Assembly: GCF_001007875.1 (NCBI RefSeq)
Contig: NZ_CP011412.1
Coordinates: forward strand, 1,922,001-1,986,000
Length of the DNA stretch: 64,000 bases
Origin: Sedimenticola thiotaurini
GTDB lineage: Bacteria; Pseudomonadota; Gammaproteobacteria; Chromatiales; Chromatiaceae
Direction: 5' to 3'
Within the stretch, counting starts at the first letter, position 1; every line of letters starts with the position of its first letter. Below are positions 1 to 9,156 of the stretch, one piece after another. The position numbers and the translations under genes were made by a program. Below the pieces are notes generated by a model. The model was not told where the DNA came from, did not search any database, and saw only the letters and a list, made by a program, of their open reading frames with translations.

Positions 1-2109
1 CAGGTAGCAGAGAGATGAGTAGCCAGTACCAAAATCATCAATACTGATACGAACTCCCATCCGGTGCAGTTTATTCAGTATCTCCTGAATCTCGGGCGCA
101 TCGTCCAGTAACAGCCCCTCGGTTATCTCCACTTCCAGGCAATGCGCGGGAAGGCCACTCTCTTCGAGTACGGAAGCGATGGTTTGAACAATATTACCGT
201 TTCTGAATTGACGCACTGAGGCGTTGACACAAACCCGGACTGGTGTTCTGCCACTCTGCTGCCAGGTCATTGCGGTATGACAGGCGGTCCGCAGCACCCA
301 GTCACCAATCGGCAGGATCAGCCCGATATCCTCCGCCAGCGGAACAAAAGTATCAGGCGATACACGACCGAGCGTCGGATTATTCCAGCGCAGCAAACCC
401 TCTGCGGCCACGATCTGTCCTGAGCGGGCATCCACGATCGGTTGGAAGTGGAGCTCCAGTTCACGGTTCTCCTGGGCATGCCGCAGTTCGGACTCGATCT
501 CCAGCCGCGCCCTGGCCTGGTTATTCATGGTCTGGGTGAAAAAGCAGAAGCTGTTGCTGCCTTGTGCTTTCGCCTGATACATGGCCACATCAGCGTTCCG
601 CAGCAAAATCTCCGGGCTGTCACTGTCCTCCGGATAGATGGTGATGCCGATACTGGCGGTGATATAGAGCTCCCGGCCATTCAGAAAAAACGGCGCCGCC
701 ATGGCTTGTAGCACCTTCCGGGCTATCAGTTCAGCATTCTGTGTCTTCTGGATACCGGGCAGAATAATCAGAAACTCATCGCCACCCAGCCGGGCGACGG
801 TATCCTCCACCCGAATACAGCTCCTGAGACGCTTGGCCGCTTCGACCAGCAACTCATCGCCGAGGGCATGTCCCAGGGTATCGTTGACATTCTTAAACCG
901 GTCCAGATCCAGGAACATCACCACGACGTGGCACTTTTCCCGCTGGGCGGTTACCATCGCTTGTGCTATGCGATCAAAGGCCAACAGGCGATTGGGGAGA
1001 TTGGTCAGGCCATCATAGTTGGCCTGATGCAGCAGTTGCTCTTCATAGGATTTTCTGAGCGTAATATCCTCATTGACCAGGATATAGCGAATAATCTCCC
1101 CGTTTTTATCCAGCACCGGACCGATCTTTACGCTCTCCCAATAGATGGTGCCGGACTTGCTTCTGCTTTTTAACTCCCCCGCCCAGACGCCGCCGCTACG
1201 GATGGTTTCCCAGATCTGTTCACTCACCTCATCCGCAGTCAGGCCAGCCGTAAGCTGAGCCGGTTTTTTGCCATACACGTCATCAAGGGTGTAGCCGGAT
1301 ATTTCGGTAAACGTTGGATTGACATATACGATATTGCCATCCGCATCGGTGAGCAGCACTGAACTCGGGCTCTGTTCCACTGTCGTCGCAAAAACCCGCA
1401 GATCATCCTCCCGGTTCCGCAGCGTTTTAACCATGTGGTTGATCGATGCCGCCAGGCTGTCCAGCTCATCTGGTTGATGCCTGGCCGAGCGCTTTCGATT
1501 CAGGCTGAAAAGCGGAAGATCCTGTTCCTCACCGAACCGGTCAGCAAACTGCTTCAGATCCAGTATGTATCGCCCCAACAGATGATAAAAAAGAAACAGG
1601 CTGAACAGCGCCACCAGGGAGGTCTTTAAACCGTTACCAAACAGGATAAACAGGACCCGATCCATGAGACGGTGATAAACATTGTCCAGTGTCCCGATAA
1701 TAACCAGCTCCCCGATCTCCAGCGTCTCTCCTCGGTGTTGATAGGTGAGTGGGAATCGGGCCGATACTTGATCACGGTCCGGCTGTTGGCCGACCGCCCA
1801 GCGCTGCTTCCCCTCCACGTTGACAGCGGCAAACTCAATACTGGAAAGCTTTGTCAATCCTTTCAGTTGATTTCTCACCTGCAGCTCATCCAGAACCCAG
1901 ACACTCTGTGACACACTATGCAGGCTGCTGTGACGAATCTGCTCAAACTCGGCATCAATGTCGGACAGTTCCTGTTCATAATCGACGCGGATCTGGATGG
2001 CCGTAATCACCAGGGTGATGATGGAACTGAACAGTACAATCGCAACAACCAATCGCCGGGCCAGCGGACTCCGTGCTACTTTTGTGACCTGCCCCGATTC
2101 CACAGTCAT
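1..2109 (-). CDS. Membrane PAS-GGDEF-EAL cyclic-di-GMP regulator (3' end outside window)
   Basis: About 703 codons are visible and the frame runs off the left edge inside the EAL domain, so the C-terminus is missing. Read on the minus strand: a short cytoplasmic N-terminus, a hydrophobic segment near residues 18-38, a periplasmic stretch, a second membrane segment near 165-185, a PAS domain around 240-350, a GGDEF domain with intact GGDEF at 442-446, then an EAL domain. The EAL signature reads EGL (E570-G-L572), so the metal-binding Glu is kept, and the catalytic loop IDDFGTGYSSL is present at the very edge. Both cyclase and phosphodiesterase activities are therefore possible. It starts 6 bp after the stop of a periplasmic binding protein gene, suggesting one operon and a shared ligand signal. 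Confidence 0.9.
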   Translation of the reverse strand, partial: MTVESGQVTKVARSPLARRLVVAIVLFSSIITLVITAIQIRVDYEQELSDIDAEFEQIRHSSLHSVSQSVWVLDELQVRNQLKGLTKLSSIEFAAVNVEGKQRWAVGQQPDRDQVSARFPLTYQHRGETLEIGELVIIGTLDNVYHRLMDRVLFILFGNGLKTSLVALFSLFLFYHLLGRYILDLKQFADRFGEEQDLPLFSLNRKRSARHQPDELDSLAASINHMVKTLRNREDDLRVFATTVEQSPSSVLLTDADGNIVYVNPTFTEISGYTLDDVYGKKPAQLTAGLTADEVSEQIWETIRSGGVWAGELKSRSKSGTIYWESVKIGPVLDKNGEIIRYILVNEDITLRKSYEEQLLHQANYDGLTNLPNRLLAFDRIAQAMVTAQREKCHVVVMFLDLDRFKNVNDTLGHALGDELLVEAAKRLRSCIRVEDTVARLGGDEFLIILPGIQKTQNAELIARKVLQAMAAPFFLNGRELYITASIGITIYPEDSDSPEILLRNADVAMYQAKAQGSNSFCFFTQTMNNQARARLEIESELRHAQENRELELHFQPIVDARSGQIVAAEGLLRWNNPTLGRVSPDTFVPLAEDIGLILPIGDWVLRTACHTAMTWQQSGRTPVRVCVNASVRQFRNGNIVQTIASVLEESGLPAHCLEVEITEGLLLDDAPEIQEILNKLHRMGVRISIDDFGTGYSSLCYL

Positions 2110-2115
2110 ACCGCT

Positions 2116-2850
2116 TTAGGGTTGAAGTATGCCCAAGGTCTGGTCGAAGATTTTCTGGTAAGTACCATCCTGCTTCATCTCGCGCAGAACCCGTGCCACC
2201 TCCGGCACCAGCGCCGCATGTTTTTTGTGCAGATACATAAACTGCTCTTTGGTGGTAAATGGCGGCTCCAGTACATGGTAGTTTTTCAACCCCACTTTTC
2301 TAGCCAGCAGTATTCCCTGCCACTTTTCGTACAACCCGACGTCCACCCGGCCCTCTTTTATCAGGCGAAACAGTTGCGTAGGTTCCCCCACCACGCTGAC
2401 TGCAGCGGCGCTCCGGGTATTGTTTTCGAATATTTTCCAGCCCGTAACATAAGCCACCGTACAACATTGCAGCCGCTGCCAGCCCTCTCCGGCGGGGATA
2501 TCCTTCATGGAGTAGCCGACAAATTCGGTGTCCATTAACTTCTCGGGCACACGCATCAGATTCGGGTAGTATTTTTCCAGGCCAGCGATGCGCAGCAGAT
2601 TACCGTCCTCAATGCCTCTATTAGCATTCACCAGGGCACGCTCTGCGGGTAGATTGATGACTTCGAACTCAATACCAAGACGGGCAAACGCCTCAGTGAC
2701 AAGGGATTCAATGAAACCAGGGGAGTAATCGGTAGCTACCAGTGGAGGACTGATCCCGCTTCCCACTACAATCTTGCCGGCAGCGGAAGCACACAGGGGT
2801 ATAAACAGCACAACTAAAAAAGCGGCCACTCGCCTACTTCTGAGCCACAT
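2116..2850 (-). CDS. Periplasmic solute-binding protein, family 3 (signalling partner)
   Basis: The product is about 244 aa, with a cleavable signal peptide (hydrophobic core, then CASAAGK near residues 20-25) followed by an SBP_bac_3-type fold: SPGFIESLVTEAF early and EGRVDVGLYEKW in the second lobe, where these proteins close on an amino acid or similar ligand. No ABC permease or ATPase gene lies nearby. The next gene, 6 bp downstream, is a membrane PAS-GGDEF-EAL protein, so a sensory rather than transport role is inferred. ATG at 2850 is taken as start; an in-frame GTG lies one codon upstream. The ligand cannot be read from the sequence. Confidence 0.82.
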   Translation of the reverse strand: MWLRSRRVAAFLVVLFIPLCASAAGKIVVGSGISPPLVATDYSPGFIESLVTEAFARLGIEFEVINLPAERALVNANRGIEDGNLLRIAGLEKYYPNLMRVPEKLMDTEFVGYSMKDIPAGEGWQRLQCCTVAYVTGWKIFENNTRSAAAVSVVGEPTQLFRLIKEGRVDVGLYEKWQGILLARKVGLKNYHVLEPPFTTKEQFMYLHKKHAALVPEVARVLREMKQDGTYQKIFDQTLGILQP

Positions 2851-2979
2851 CACTCTTCATACTCCCTGTTTTTTTGTGAAGTCGATCACATATTAACACC
2901 GATATTCTGTCTGTTAAAAGGGTGATAACAAGCAGGACAGGACAGGCCAGCAGCGGTTTTTCCGCAACCTGACATCCGT

Positions 2980-3015
2980 AAAAAAGTATTCCCAGGCGGG
3001 ACAACCGCCTGGGAA
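2980..3015 (-). terminator. Rho-independent terminator for the 3033-3971 gene
   Basis: An 11-bp perfect stem (TTCCCAGGCGG at 2989-2999 with its complement at 3005-3015) and a 5-nt loop is followed, in the minus direction, by a T-rich run (the A-run at 2980-2985 on the plus strand). It lies just after the stop codon of the minus-strand gene. Confidence 0.85.
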
Positions 3016-3032
3016 TCGGTAGAGCGGTTGCC

Positions 3033-3971
3033 TCAGCGATCCGGATTCATCGCGGCGAAACTGGGATCCTTCCACTCGCCACCCGCAGCCAGAACCAGCG
3101 ATTTCTGGATCGCCTCCGGTGTGGCCATAATCTGGGTGAAGCCATTCTCGCCCATCATTCTCAGATCAGGAAAATCAATCGCGATACGGAATCGCGGCGC
3201 CAGTGCCACCACTTTCCGGCCTACCACCAGCAGTTCATAAGGCAGATGGGGCGTCTGCTTAAGCTCCTTGTGATCAATCACGTCCATTACCCGCTTGTCA
3301 TTTGCCATCCCGTCAGACAACGCGACGCCAAATACCGCAATATCCGCACGGGGTATATCAATCCGATAGACCTTGCCGGTACCACCGCGCCCTTCAGCAA
3401 GGGAACCGGTGACCGCGCGGAGCGCCTCCTGGTGACTGTTGTAACGTGCCAGTTCCAGTGGATCATCGAAGTACTCCATACCGAAACTGTAGTGATATTT
3501 ACGCAGTTTATCCGGCGTCATCCCCTTCGATCCGAAAGACTCCACGGCCCCCAGGGCGGCCGCCAATTTTTCGCTAACAGACTGTACGTCACCCGATACC
3601 CGGTAAGCATGGGCATAGTAGAGCGGGTTGGTGTAGGCGACCTGCAGACCGGACCGGGTCTGGGTAACGGAGACACGCTGGGCCGACAGGTATGCGGCAT
3701 TGGGTTCTCGCTCAGCCAGCGCAATCAGGTCATCGTTGGTCACTACGATAATATGGGCCTGTTCATAAGGCGTATATTCTCCGATGACTCTGAACTGCTG
3801 CCTTTGCAGGGCCTGTTTTACCTGCTCAACGGTGGTTGGAAAATCACTCGTCGAACCGGTGGCCAGAATATAGGGCTTGAGCTTCTCAGCTGCGATTCCG
3901 CTGGAAGCCACGCTCAACAAAATCAGAAATGTATACAAAACAAACCTGCAACGGGATCCCGTTGTTCTCAT
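3033..3971 (-). CDS. Exported protein, DUF302-like, function unknown
   Basis: The product is about 312 aa with an N-terminal signal peptide (hydrophobic stretch near residues 12-26, then SGIAAEKLK). The mature part resembles a DUF302-like fold: an early segment FPTTVEQVKQALQRQ followed by FRVIGEYTPYEQAHIIVV, and a central region on handling of YSFGMEYFDDPLELARY. No catalytic motif or metal-binding cysteines are visible. ATG at 3971 is preferred because a GGAGGT lies 6 nt upstream; another ATG two codons earlier overlaps that site. A second DUF302-type protein occurs at 20894-21472. It is probably monocistronic, with its own terminator. Confidence 0.75.
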   Translation of the reverse strand: MRTTGSRCRFVLYTFLILLSVASSGIAAEKLKPYILATGSTSDFPTTVEQVKQALQRQQFRVIGEYTPYEQAHIIVVTNDDLIALAEREPNAAYLSAQRVSVTQTRSGLQVAYTNPLYYAHAYRVSGDVQSVSEKLAAALGAVESFGSKGMTPDKLRKYHYSFGMEYFDDPLELARYNSHQEALRAVTGSLAEGRGGTGKVYRIDIPRADIAVFGVALSDGMANDKRVMDVIDHKELKQTPHLPYELLVVGRKVVALAPRFRIAIDFPDLRMMGENGFTQIMATPEAIQKSLVLAAGGEWKDPSFAAMNPDR

Positions 3972-4612
3972 CTCCATACCTCCACTGTTTTTCGCATCGT
4001 TCCGGCCACCTATGCAGATTTATCCCGTGGCTCATAATGCGGAGTTTTTCTCTTATTATTTGTGGGACAATTTTGTCTTGCCCCAGGACAGTCAACATTT
4101 GTATAGATCTCCCCCCTGAAAAATCCTCACTGAAATAGCTTAACCATAGTCACAATATTGGCATATGGCCATATTAGCCCCTATTAAATGAGAAGCCGGT
4201 CCAGTTGCCCGGGGCAGCAGCACCACCGCTCCCGACTCAGGGCGGTTACCCTTTTCCTATTAACGGCAATTCGTTGTGGTTTTACTCACCCGATCAATCC
4301 ACGGGCTTCTGAACAGGTTGATACGCCTTACGCCCGCAAACGCCGCGGCCATGGCATAACAACCCGACGCTTCGTCTTAATTTCATATCGGTCATAGGGG
4401 TGGAATCCTGAAGATATCACTTCGGTCCTGCATAGTGCGTCACGGAGACTATGCTTGGTTACAGGGCCGGCAAACGGAGGGGACGAAAAAACGTTAGACT
4501 GCTGTGTATCTTCCTTACGACGTCCCATCCGGTACCCGTGCAAGCAGAGCTTGAAAGTTGCCGATCTGCCACCACTATCCGGCTCTGGAAGTCGATGACC
4601 TGACGAGCGACC
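3972..4612. other. Gene-free stretch between divergent genes
   Basis: About 640 bp separate the start of the exported protein gene from rhdA. Short reading frames occur on both strands but none has a convincing ribosome site or recognisable product. It presumably carries the two divergent promoters; I see no clear repeat, RNA gene or operator. Confidence 0.5.
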
Positions 4613-5428
4613 ATGACTACATCCGATATACCCTTGATTATTGAACCCGACGCGCTTGAGCCCCTGTTGGGTGACAGTGACCTGCTATTGGTGGATCTGA
4701 CCAAACCCGCCAGCTACGCCCAATATCACATCCCGGGCGCGGTCTTCCTGGATTACGACCAGATCGTCACTGCGCGTCCACCCGCCATGGGTCTGCTACC
4801 GAAATCCGGCGCACTGGAACAGTGCTTTTCCTCCCTTGGCATCGACAACAAGGTTCACGTTATAGCCTATGATGATGAGGGCGGCGGCAAGGCCAGCCGA
4901 CTGCTCTGGACCCTGGAAGCGATGGGACATGATCGTTTCTCGCTACTGAACGGCGGTCTGCACGCCTGGGCCAACGAGGGCCACCCCATGGAGCAGACGG
5001 TGAACAACCCGACCCCCAGGCAGTTCCACGCCCAACCGACTGATACCCCGGTGGCTGATACTGACTATATCAGGCAGCACCTGGGAGAGGAGGGTTATGC
5101 CCTGCTCGACGCCCGCAGCCGGGAGGAGTACAACGGCGTGAAACGCTTTGCGGAAAAAGCCGGACATATCCCCGGGGCGATCAACATGGATTGGCTGCTG
5201 GCGCTCGACCCGCAGCATAACCTGCGTCTGAAACCCGCCGACCAGCTCAGGCAACTGCTGGATCATCTGGGTATCAGGGATAGTCAGCAGGTGATCACCT
5301 ACTGCCACACCCATCATCGTTCATCCCTCAGCTATATCATGCTGAAATCGTTGGGCTTCCCTAGGGTAAAGGGCTACCCGGGCTCCTGGTCCGACTGGGG
5401 CAATCGACCAGATACACCAATCGCCTGA
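4613..5428 (+). CDS. rhdA: Thiosulfate/3-mercaptopyruvate-type sulfurtransferase (rhodanese), two domains
   Basis: The product is 271 aa, the usual length of two-domain rhodaneses. The N-terminal domain (about 1-130) is inactive; the C-terminal domain carries the active loop C231-H-T-H-H-R-S, which forms the persulfide on Cys231. This loop closely matches the RhdA type (CQTHHRS) of Azotobacter and Pseudomonas rather than the CRKGVT loop of mammalian rhodanese or the CGSGVTA loop of SseA. It moves sulfane sulfur from thiosulfate or a similar donor to thiophilic acceptors in the cytoplasm; no signal peptide is seen. It is followed after 74 bp by psd on the same strand, an order I recall from P. 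aeruginosa. Confidence 0.93.
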   Translation: MTTSDIPLIIEPDALEPLLGDSDLLLVDLTKPASYAQYHIPGAVFLDYDQIVTARPPAMGLLPKSGALEQCFSSLGIDNKVHVIAYDDEGGGKASRLLWTLEAMGHDRFSLLNGGLHAWANEGHPMEQTVNNPTPRQFHAQPTDTPVADTDYIRQHLGEEGYALLDARSREEYNGVKRFAEKAGHIPGAINMDWLLALDPQHNLRLKPADQLRQLLDHLGIRDSQQVITYCHTHHRSSLSYIMLKSLGFPRVKGYPGSWSDWGNRPDTPIA

Positions 5429-5502
5429 TACGCTGCGTTTACCTGATGGGTGGATACCGGTAGTATCCATCCATCACCCGCCATTCAACGGAACCGCTGT
5501 AC

Positions 5503-6444
5503 ATGAACCATCACAATTCCGAGAGCCCGGCCAGGGAAGCCGGACTGGCCGACAAGCTGTTCGCCCTGCTGCTTTACCTGCTGCCCCACCATCTGCTCTC
5601 CCAGGCCATGCACTGGTTGACCCGTATTGAGTGGCCGCCGCTGAAGGATCGTCTGATCCGGGGCGCCATCCGACTCTACAGGATCGATATGCGCGTTGCG
5701 GTTGAACAGAACCCCACGGCTTACAGCAGTTTCAACGCTTTCTTTACCCGGGCGCTGCGCGCCGATGCCCGCCCGCTGGCGAATGATCCGGCCGCTATTG
5801 TCTCACCGGTTGATGGCACCATCAGTCAGATCGGTACCATAGAGAACGGCCGTATTTTTCAGGCCAAGGGACAGAGCTATACAGTGGAGGAACTGCTGGG
5901 CGGTGACGAAGCCGACTGTGCGCAGTTTGCAGACGGCTATTTCGCTACTCTCTACCTCTCCCCGAGGGACTACCACCGAATCCATATGCCGCAGGGAGGG
6001 GAACTGAAAAAGATGCTGCACATCCCCGGCCGGCTGTTCAGTGTCAGCCCTTCAACCACCCGGGTGGTGCCCCGTCTGTTCAGTCGCAACGAACGCCTGG
6101 TCAACCTGTTTGAAACCGGGCAAGGGCCCATGGCGGTGGTCATGGTGGGTGCTATTTTCGTGGCCAGCATGGATACGGTCTGGGCCGGCACGGTGGCGCC
6201 CGCCACGCGACGCATCAGCCAGTGGCACTACGGCCCGCAGCAACCGGATCAACCCATCACCCTGGAGAAGGGTGAAGAGATGGGACGATTCAACATGGGA
6301 TCTACCGTGGTGCTGCTGTTTCCGAAAAACAGCATCCGGTGGGATGAGACACTGTCAGCCGGCAGCCAGGTTCAGATGGGCCAGCGGATCGCCACCCTGA
6401 CCAGCCCGAATGAGGTCACGCCCGCTCCAGAGGAAAAGCTATAA
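5503..6444 (+). CDS. psd: Phosphatidylserine decarboxylase proenzyme
   Basis: The 313-aa pyruvoyl-dependent enzyme converts phosphatidylserine to phosphatidylethanolamine at the inner membrane. Visible family marks are FNAFFTR near 73-79, SPVDGTISQIG near 103-113, the YHRIHMP segment and the self-cleavage site FNMGST, with cleavage expected between G266 and S267; Ser267 becomes the pyruvoyl group. Length fits the bacterial short form. The 3' end overlaps the convergent epmA gene by 29 bp, so the last codons of both genes are complementary. Confidence 0.97.
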   Translation: MNHHNSESPAREAGLADKLFALLLYLLPHHLLSQAMHWLTRIEWPPLKDRLIRGAIRLYRIDMRVAVEQNPTAYSSFNAFFTRALRADARPLANDPAAIVSPVDGTISQIGTIENGRIFQAKGQSYTVEELLGGDEADCAQFADGYFATLYLSPRDYHRIHMPQGGELKKMLHIPGRLFSVSPSTTRVVPRLFSRNERLVNLFETGQGPMAVVMVGAIFVASMDTVWAGTVAPATRRISQWHYGPQQPDQPITLEKGEEMGRFNMGSTVVLLFPKNSIRWDETLSAGSQVQMGQRIATLTSPNEVTPAPEEKL

Positions 6445-7405
6445 CCCGGTCGATGTGATCAGCCCCGATCGAGCGCATAAACAGACGATCGACACCCAGT
6501 GCCACCCCCGCACAGTCCGGTAATCCCCGGGCCAGTGCTTCGAGCAACCACTCATCCATGGGCGGCAGCGGCAGGTTGGCATTGGAGCGCGCCTGCAGAT
6601 CCTGTTCGAAACGGCGGCGCTGTTCAGCGGCGTCGGCCAGTTCATGGAAACCGTTGGCCACCTCCACTCCATCTATGTAGAGCTCAAACCGTTCTGCAAC
6701 CGGGGGATCATCCGGCCGTACCCGTGCCAAGGCAGCCTGGCTGGCCGGATAGTCATAGACGAAACAGAGCCCTGCCCCCATGGCCGGCTCAATGCAGTGT
6801 GTCATCAGCAGATCCAGCCAGGCATCCCGGTGTGGCAGATCCAGCTGCTCAATTCCCGGCACACCTTTCTGCAGTGCCAGCTGGCGCAATTGTCCGGCAG
6901 TGGCCCGATGGGGGTCCACTCCCAGTAGCTGCTCAAACAGCGTCCGGTAACTGATACGGCGCACAGGCCCGGGTTCCGGCAGCACCCGCTGCACCAGTTG
7001 TTCCACTTCCTCCATCAGGCGGTGGTGATCAAAACCGGGACGGTACCACTCCAGCAGGGTAAATTCCGGGTTATGCAGACGGCCCGACTCACCATCCCGG
7101 AACACCTTGCAGAGCTGGTAGATCGATCCCGATCCGGCGGCCAGCAACCGCTTCATGGGAAACTCGGGCGAGGTATGCAGGTAGAGCGGCACACCGTCGG
7201 GGGCTCCCGGACCGGTGTAACAGGTCACCAGGGAGTGGATCGAGGGATCGGTGGTGGCATGGCGGGAACAGATCGGCGTCTCCACCTCCATCACCCCCTG
7301 CTGTTGAAAAAACTCCCGGATCCGCGCCATCATCCGGGCACGCATCCTGAGAGTCTCCATGGAGGCGGCGGGGAAAGCCCCGCCCAAATTCTGACCAGGA
7401 TTCAA
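6416..7405 (-). CDS. epmA: EF-P--(R)-beta-lysine ligase (PoxA/GenX, LysRS-like)
   Basis: The 329-aa class II lysyl-tRNA-synthetase core lacks the N-terminal anticodon-binding domain. It activates (R)-beta-lysine and attaches it to the conserved lysine of elongation factor P. Class II motifs are visible: MEVETP (motif 1 region), FRDGESGRLHNPEFTLLEWYR (motif 2, near residues 102-122) and a C-terminal GLPDCAGVALGVDRLFM (motif 3). It lies 13 bp after efp on the same strand, and epmB is divergent on the other side of efp, so all three genes of the modification path seen here are adjacent. The 3' end overlaps psd. Confidence 0.96.
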   Translation of the reverse strand: MNPGQNLGGAFPAASMETLRMRARMMARIREFFQQQGVMEVETPICSRHATTDPSIHSLVTCYTGPGAPDGVPLYLHTSPEFPMKRLLAAGSGSIYQLCKVFRDGESGRLHNPEFTLLEWYRPGFDHHRLMEEVEQLVQRVLPEPGPVRRISYRTLFEQLLGVDPHRATAGQLRQLALQKGVPGIEQLDLPHRDAWLDLLMTHCIEPAMGAGLCFVYDYPASQAALARVRPDDPPVAERFELYIDGVEVANGFHELADAAEQRRRFEQDLQARSNANLPLPPMDEWLLEALARGLPDCAGVALGVDRLFMRSIGADHIDRVIAFPLERA

Positions 7406-7418
7406 CAGCTCGACCAGC

Positions 7419-7991
7419 TCACTCTTCCTTGGCCCGCGACACGTACTCGCCGGAACGGGTGTCGACCTTGATCAGCTCGCCGGTCTGCACAAACAGGGGC
7501 ACCCGGACCACGGCACCCGTCTCCAGTGTGGCCGGTTTACCGCCACCACCGGAGGTATCGCCTTTAAGGCCGGGGTCGGTCTCGGTGATGGTCAGATTGA
7601 CAAAGTTGGGGGCTTCCACAATGATCGGCGCGCCGTTCCACAGGGTAACCGTACACATATCCTGATCTTTCAGCCACTTCACTGAATCACCCACGGCAGC
7701 CGCATCAGCGCTCACCTGCTCGAAGCTGTCCGGGTCCATAAAGTGCCAGAACTCACCGTCCGAATAGAGGTACTGCAGCTCCATCTCCATGACGTCAGCG
7801 GCTACTACGCTCTCACCCGATTTAAAGGTGCGTTCTATGACACGCCCGGTCTTCAAGTTGCGGATTTTGACCCGATTAAACGCCTGGCCTTTGCCTGGCT
7901 TCACAAATTCGTTCTCAATAATGGAGCAAGGGTCACCATCCAGCATTATTTTTAGACCACCCTTAAACTCATTGGTACTATAAGTTGCCAT
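7419..7991 (-). CDS. efp: Translation elongation factor P
   Basis: The 190-aa factor relieves ribosome stalling at polyproline stretches. The start is ATG at 7991 ([12 protein letters not shown]), which matches the family N-terminus; a longer in-frame extension upstream would run through the epmB start and is rejected. The KOW-like domain I carries the modification loop VKPGKGQAF, with Lys34 as the beta-lysylation target. Domains II and III end with [12 protein letters not shown], as in most proteobacterial EF-P. Modification enzymes EpmA (downstream, same strand) and EpmB (divergent, 35 bp away) flank it. Confidence 0.97.
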   Translation of the reverse strand: MATYSTNEFKGGLKIMLDGDPCSIIENEFVKPGKGQAFNRVKIRNLKTGRVIERTFKSGESVVAADVMEMELQYLYSDGEFWHFMDPDSFEQVSADAAAVGDSVKWLKDQDMCTVTLWNGAPIIVEAPNFVNLTITETDPGLKGDTSGGGGKPATLETGAVVRVPLFVQTGELIKVDTRSGEYVSRAKEE

Positions 7992-8026
7992 CTTGTCCTC
8001 ACCAAACAACCGACTTGAAAACGCGC

Positions 8027-9034
8027 ATGATACATCGAATAGAGCCTGCATGTCAGACTCCCCCATGGCAGCAGTCTCTCGCCGGCGCCTTTCGGGAACC
8101 CGAAGCGTTTCTCCGATACCTGCAACTGGACCGGGCCCTGTTACCCGCAGCACGTACCGCAGCCAGACAGTTTGGCCTGAAAGTCCCCAGGGAGTTCGCC
8201 GAGCTGATCACGCCCGGAGACCCGGATGATCCGCTGCTGCGGCAGGTGCTGCCGATCGGGGCTGAACAGTTGCCTTCGGCCGGCTTCGGCCCTGATCCGG
8301 TGGGCGATCTGGACAAAGCGGTCGGCCCCGGCATGCTGCATAAATACCAGGGACGGTTACTGCTGATTGCCAGTGGCAGCTGCGCCGTCAACTGCCGCTA
8401 CTGTTTCCGGCGCCACTACCCCTATCAGGAGGCGGCCGCCTACCGGCACGGCTGGACCCAGGCAGTGGAACATATTCATCAGCATGGGGATATTGAGGAG
8501 ATCATTCTGAGTGGTGGTGATCCGCTGACCCTGACCGACAGTAAACTCGCCGCCCTGATCAGCCGGCTGGAAGGGATCCCCCACCTGAAACGGCTGCGGA
8601 TACACACCCGGCTGCCGGTGGTGATCCCCTCACGGCTGACCAACGAACTGACCGCTCTGTTGGGTAGCGGTCGGCTGCAATCCGTGCTGGTATTACATAT
8701 AAATCACCCACGGGAACTATCACCCGGGCTGGTGGAGGGGCTGCAGCCAATGAAACGGGCCGGTATCAGCCTGCTCAACCAGTCGGTGCTGCTGAAGGGG
8801 GTCAACGACAACGCAGATACCCTGGTCGCCTTGAGTTCAGGACTGTTCGAAGCCGGCATTCTCCCCTACTATCTCCATCTACTGGACCGGGTGGCCGGAG
8901 CAGCTCACTTTGAGGTCAAGGCTGAACGGATTCGGCAACTACAGGATGAGCTGCGGGCCCGTCTGCCAGGGTATCTGATGCCACGAGTGGTCAGGGAAGT
9001 CGCCGGTGCCCCCGCCAAACAACCGGTAATCTGA
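8027..9034 (+). CDS. epmB: EF-P beta-lysine 2,3-aminomutase (radical SAM)
   Basis: The 335-aa radical SAM enzyme converts (S)-alpha-lysine to (R)-beta-lysine, the substrate of EpmA. The [4Fe-4S] cluster motif is C119-AVN-C123-RY-C126, followed by FRRHYPYQ, and a GGDPL segment (SGGDPLTL) used for SAM binding. It is shorter than clostridial lysine 2,3-aminomutases, as expected for EpmB. ATG at 8027 (MIHRIEP) is chosen; an earlier in-frame ATG at 7985 would overlap the efp start. It is divergent from efp, so the 35 bp between them must hold or overlap both leaders. Confidence 0.95.
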   Translation: MIHRIEPACQTPPWQQSLAGAFREPEAFLRYLQLDRALLPAARTAARQFGLKVPREFAELITPGDPDDPLLRQVLPIGAEQLPSAGFGPDPVGDLDKAVGPGMLHKYQGRLLLIASGSCAVNCRYCFRRHYPYQEAAAYRHGWTQAVEHIHQHGDIEEIILSGGDPLTLTDSKLAALISRLEGIPHLKRLRIHTRLPVVIPSRLTNELTALLGSGRLQSVLVLHINHPRELSPGLVEGLQPMKRAGISLLNQSVLLKGVNDNADTLVALSSGLFEAGILPYYLHLLDRVAGAAHFEVKAERIRQLQDELRARLPGYLMPRVVREVAGAPAKQPVI

Positions 9035-9042
9035 CCAACGGT

Positions 9043-9057
9043 GGCCCCGGAGGGGCC
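9043..9057 (+). terminator. GC-rich hairpin after epmB
   Basis: GGCCCC at 9043-9048 pairs with GGGGCC at 9052-9057 around a 3-nt loop. No T-run follows, so termination is only possible. Confidence 0.35.
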
Positions 9058-9156
9058 GGAGGGCGATACCATCACCCGGTAGATGCTAAATTTTTATTGC
9101 AGTAGAACCTGAACCTGCCGATAAAACACTGTAAACTACGTACGGCCAGGCGGCCA

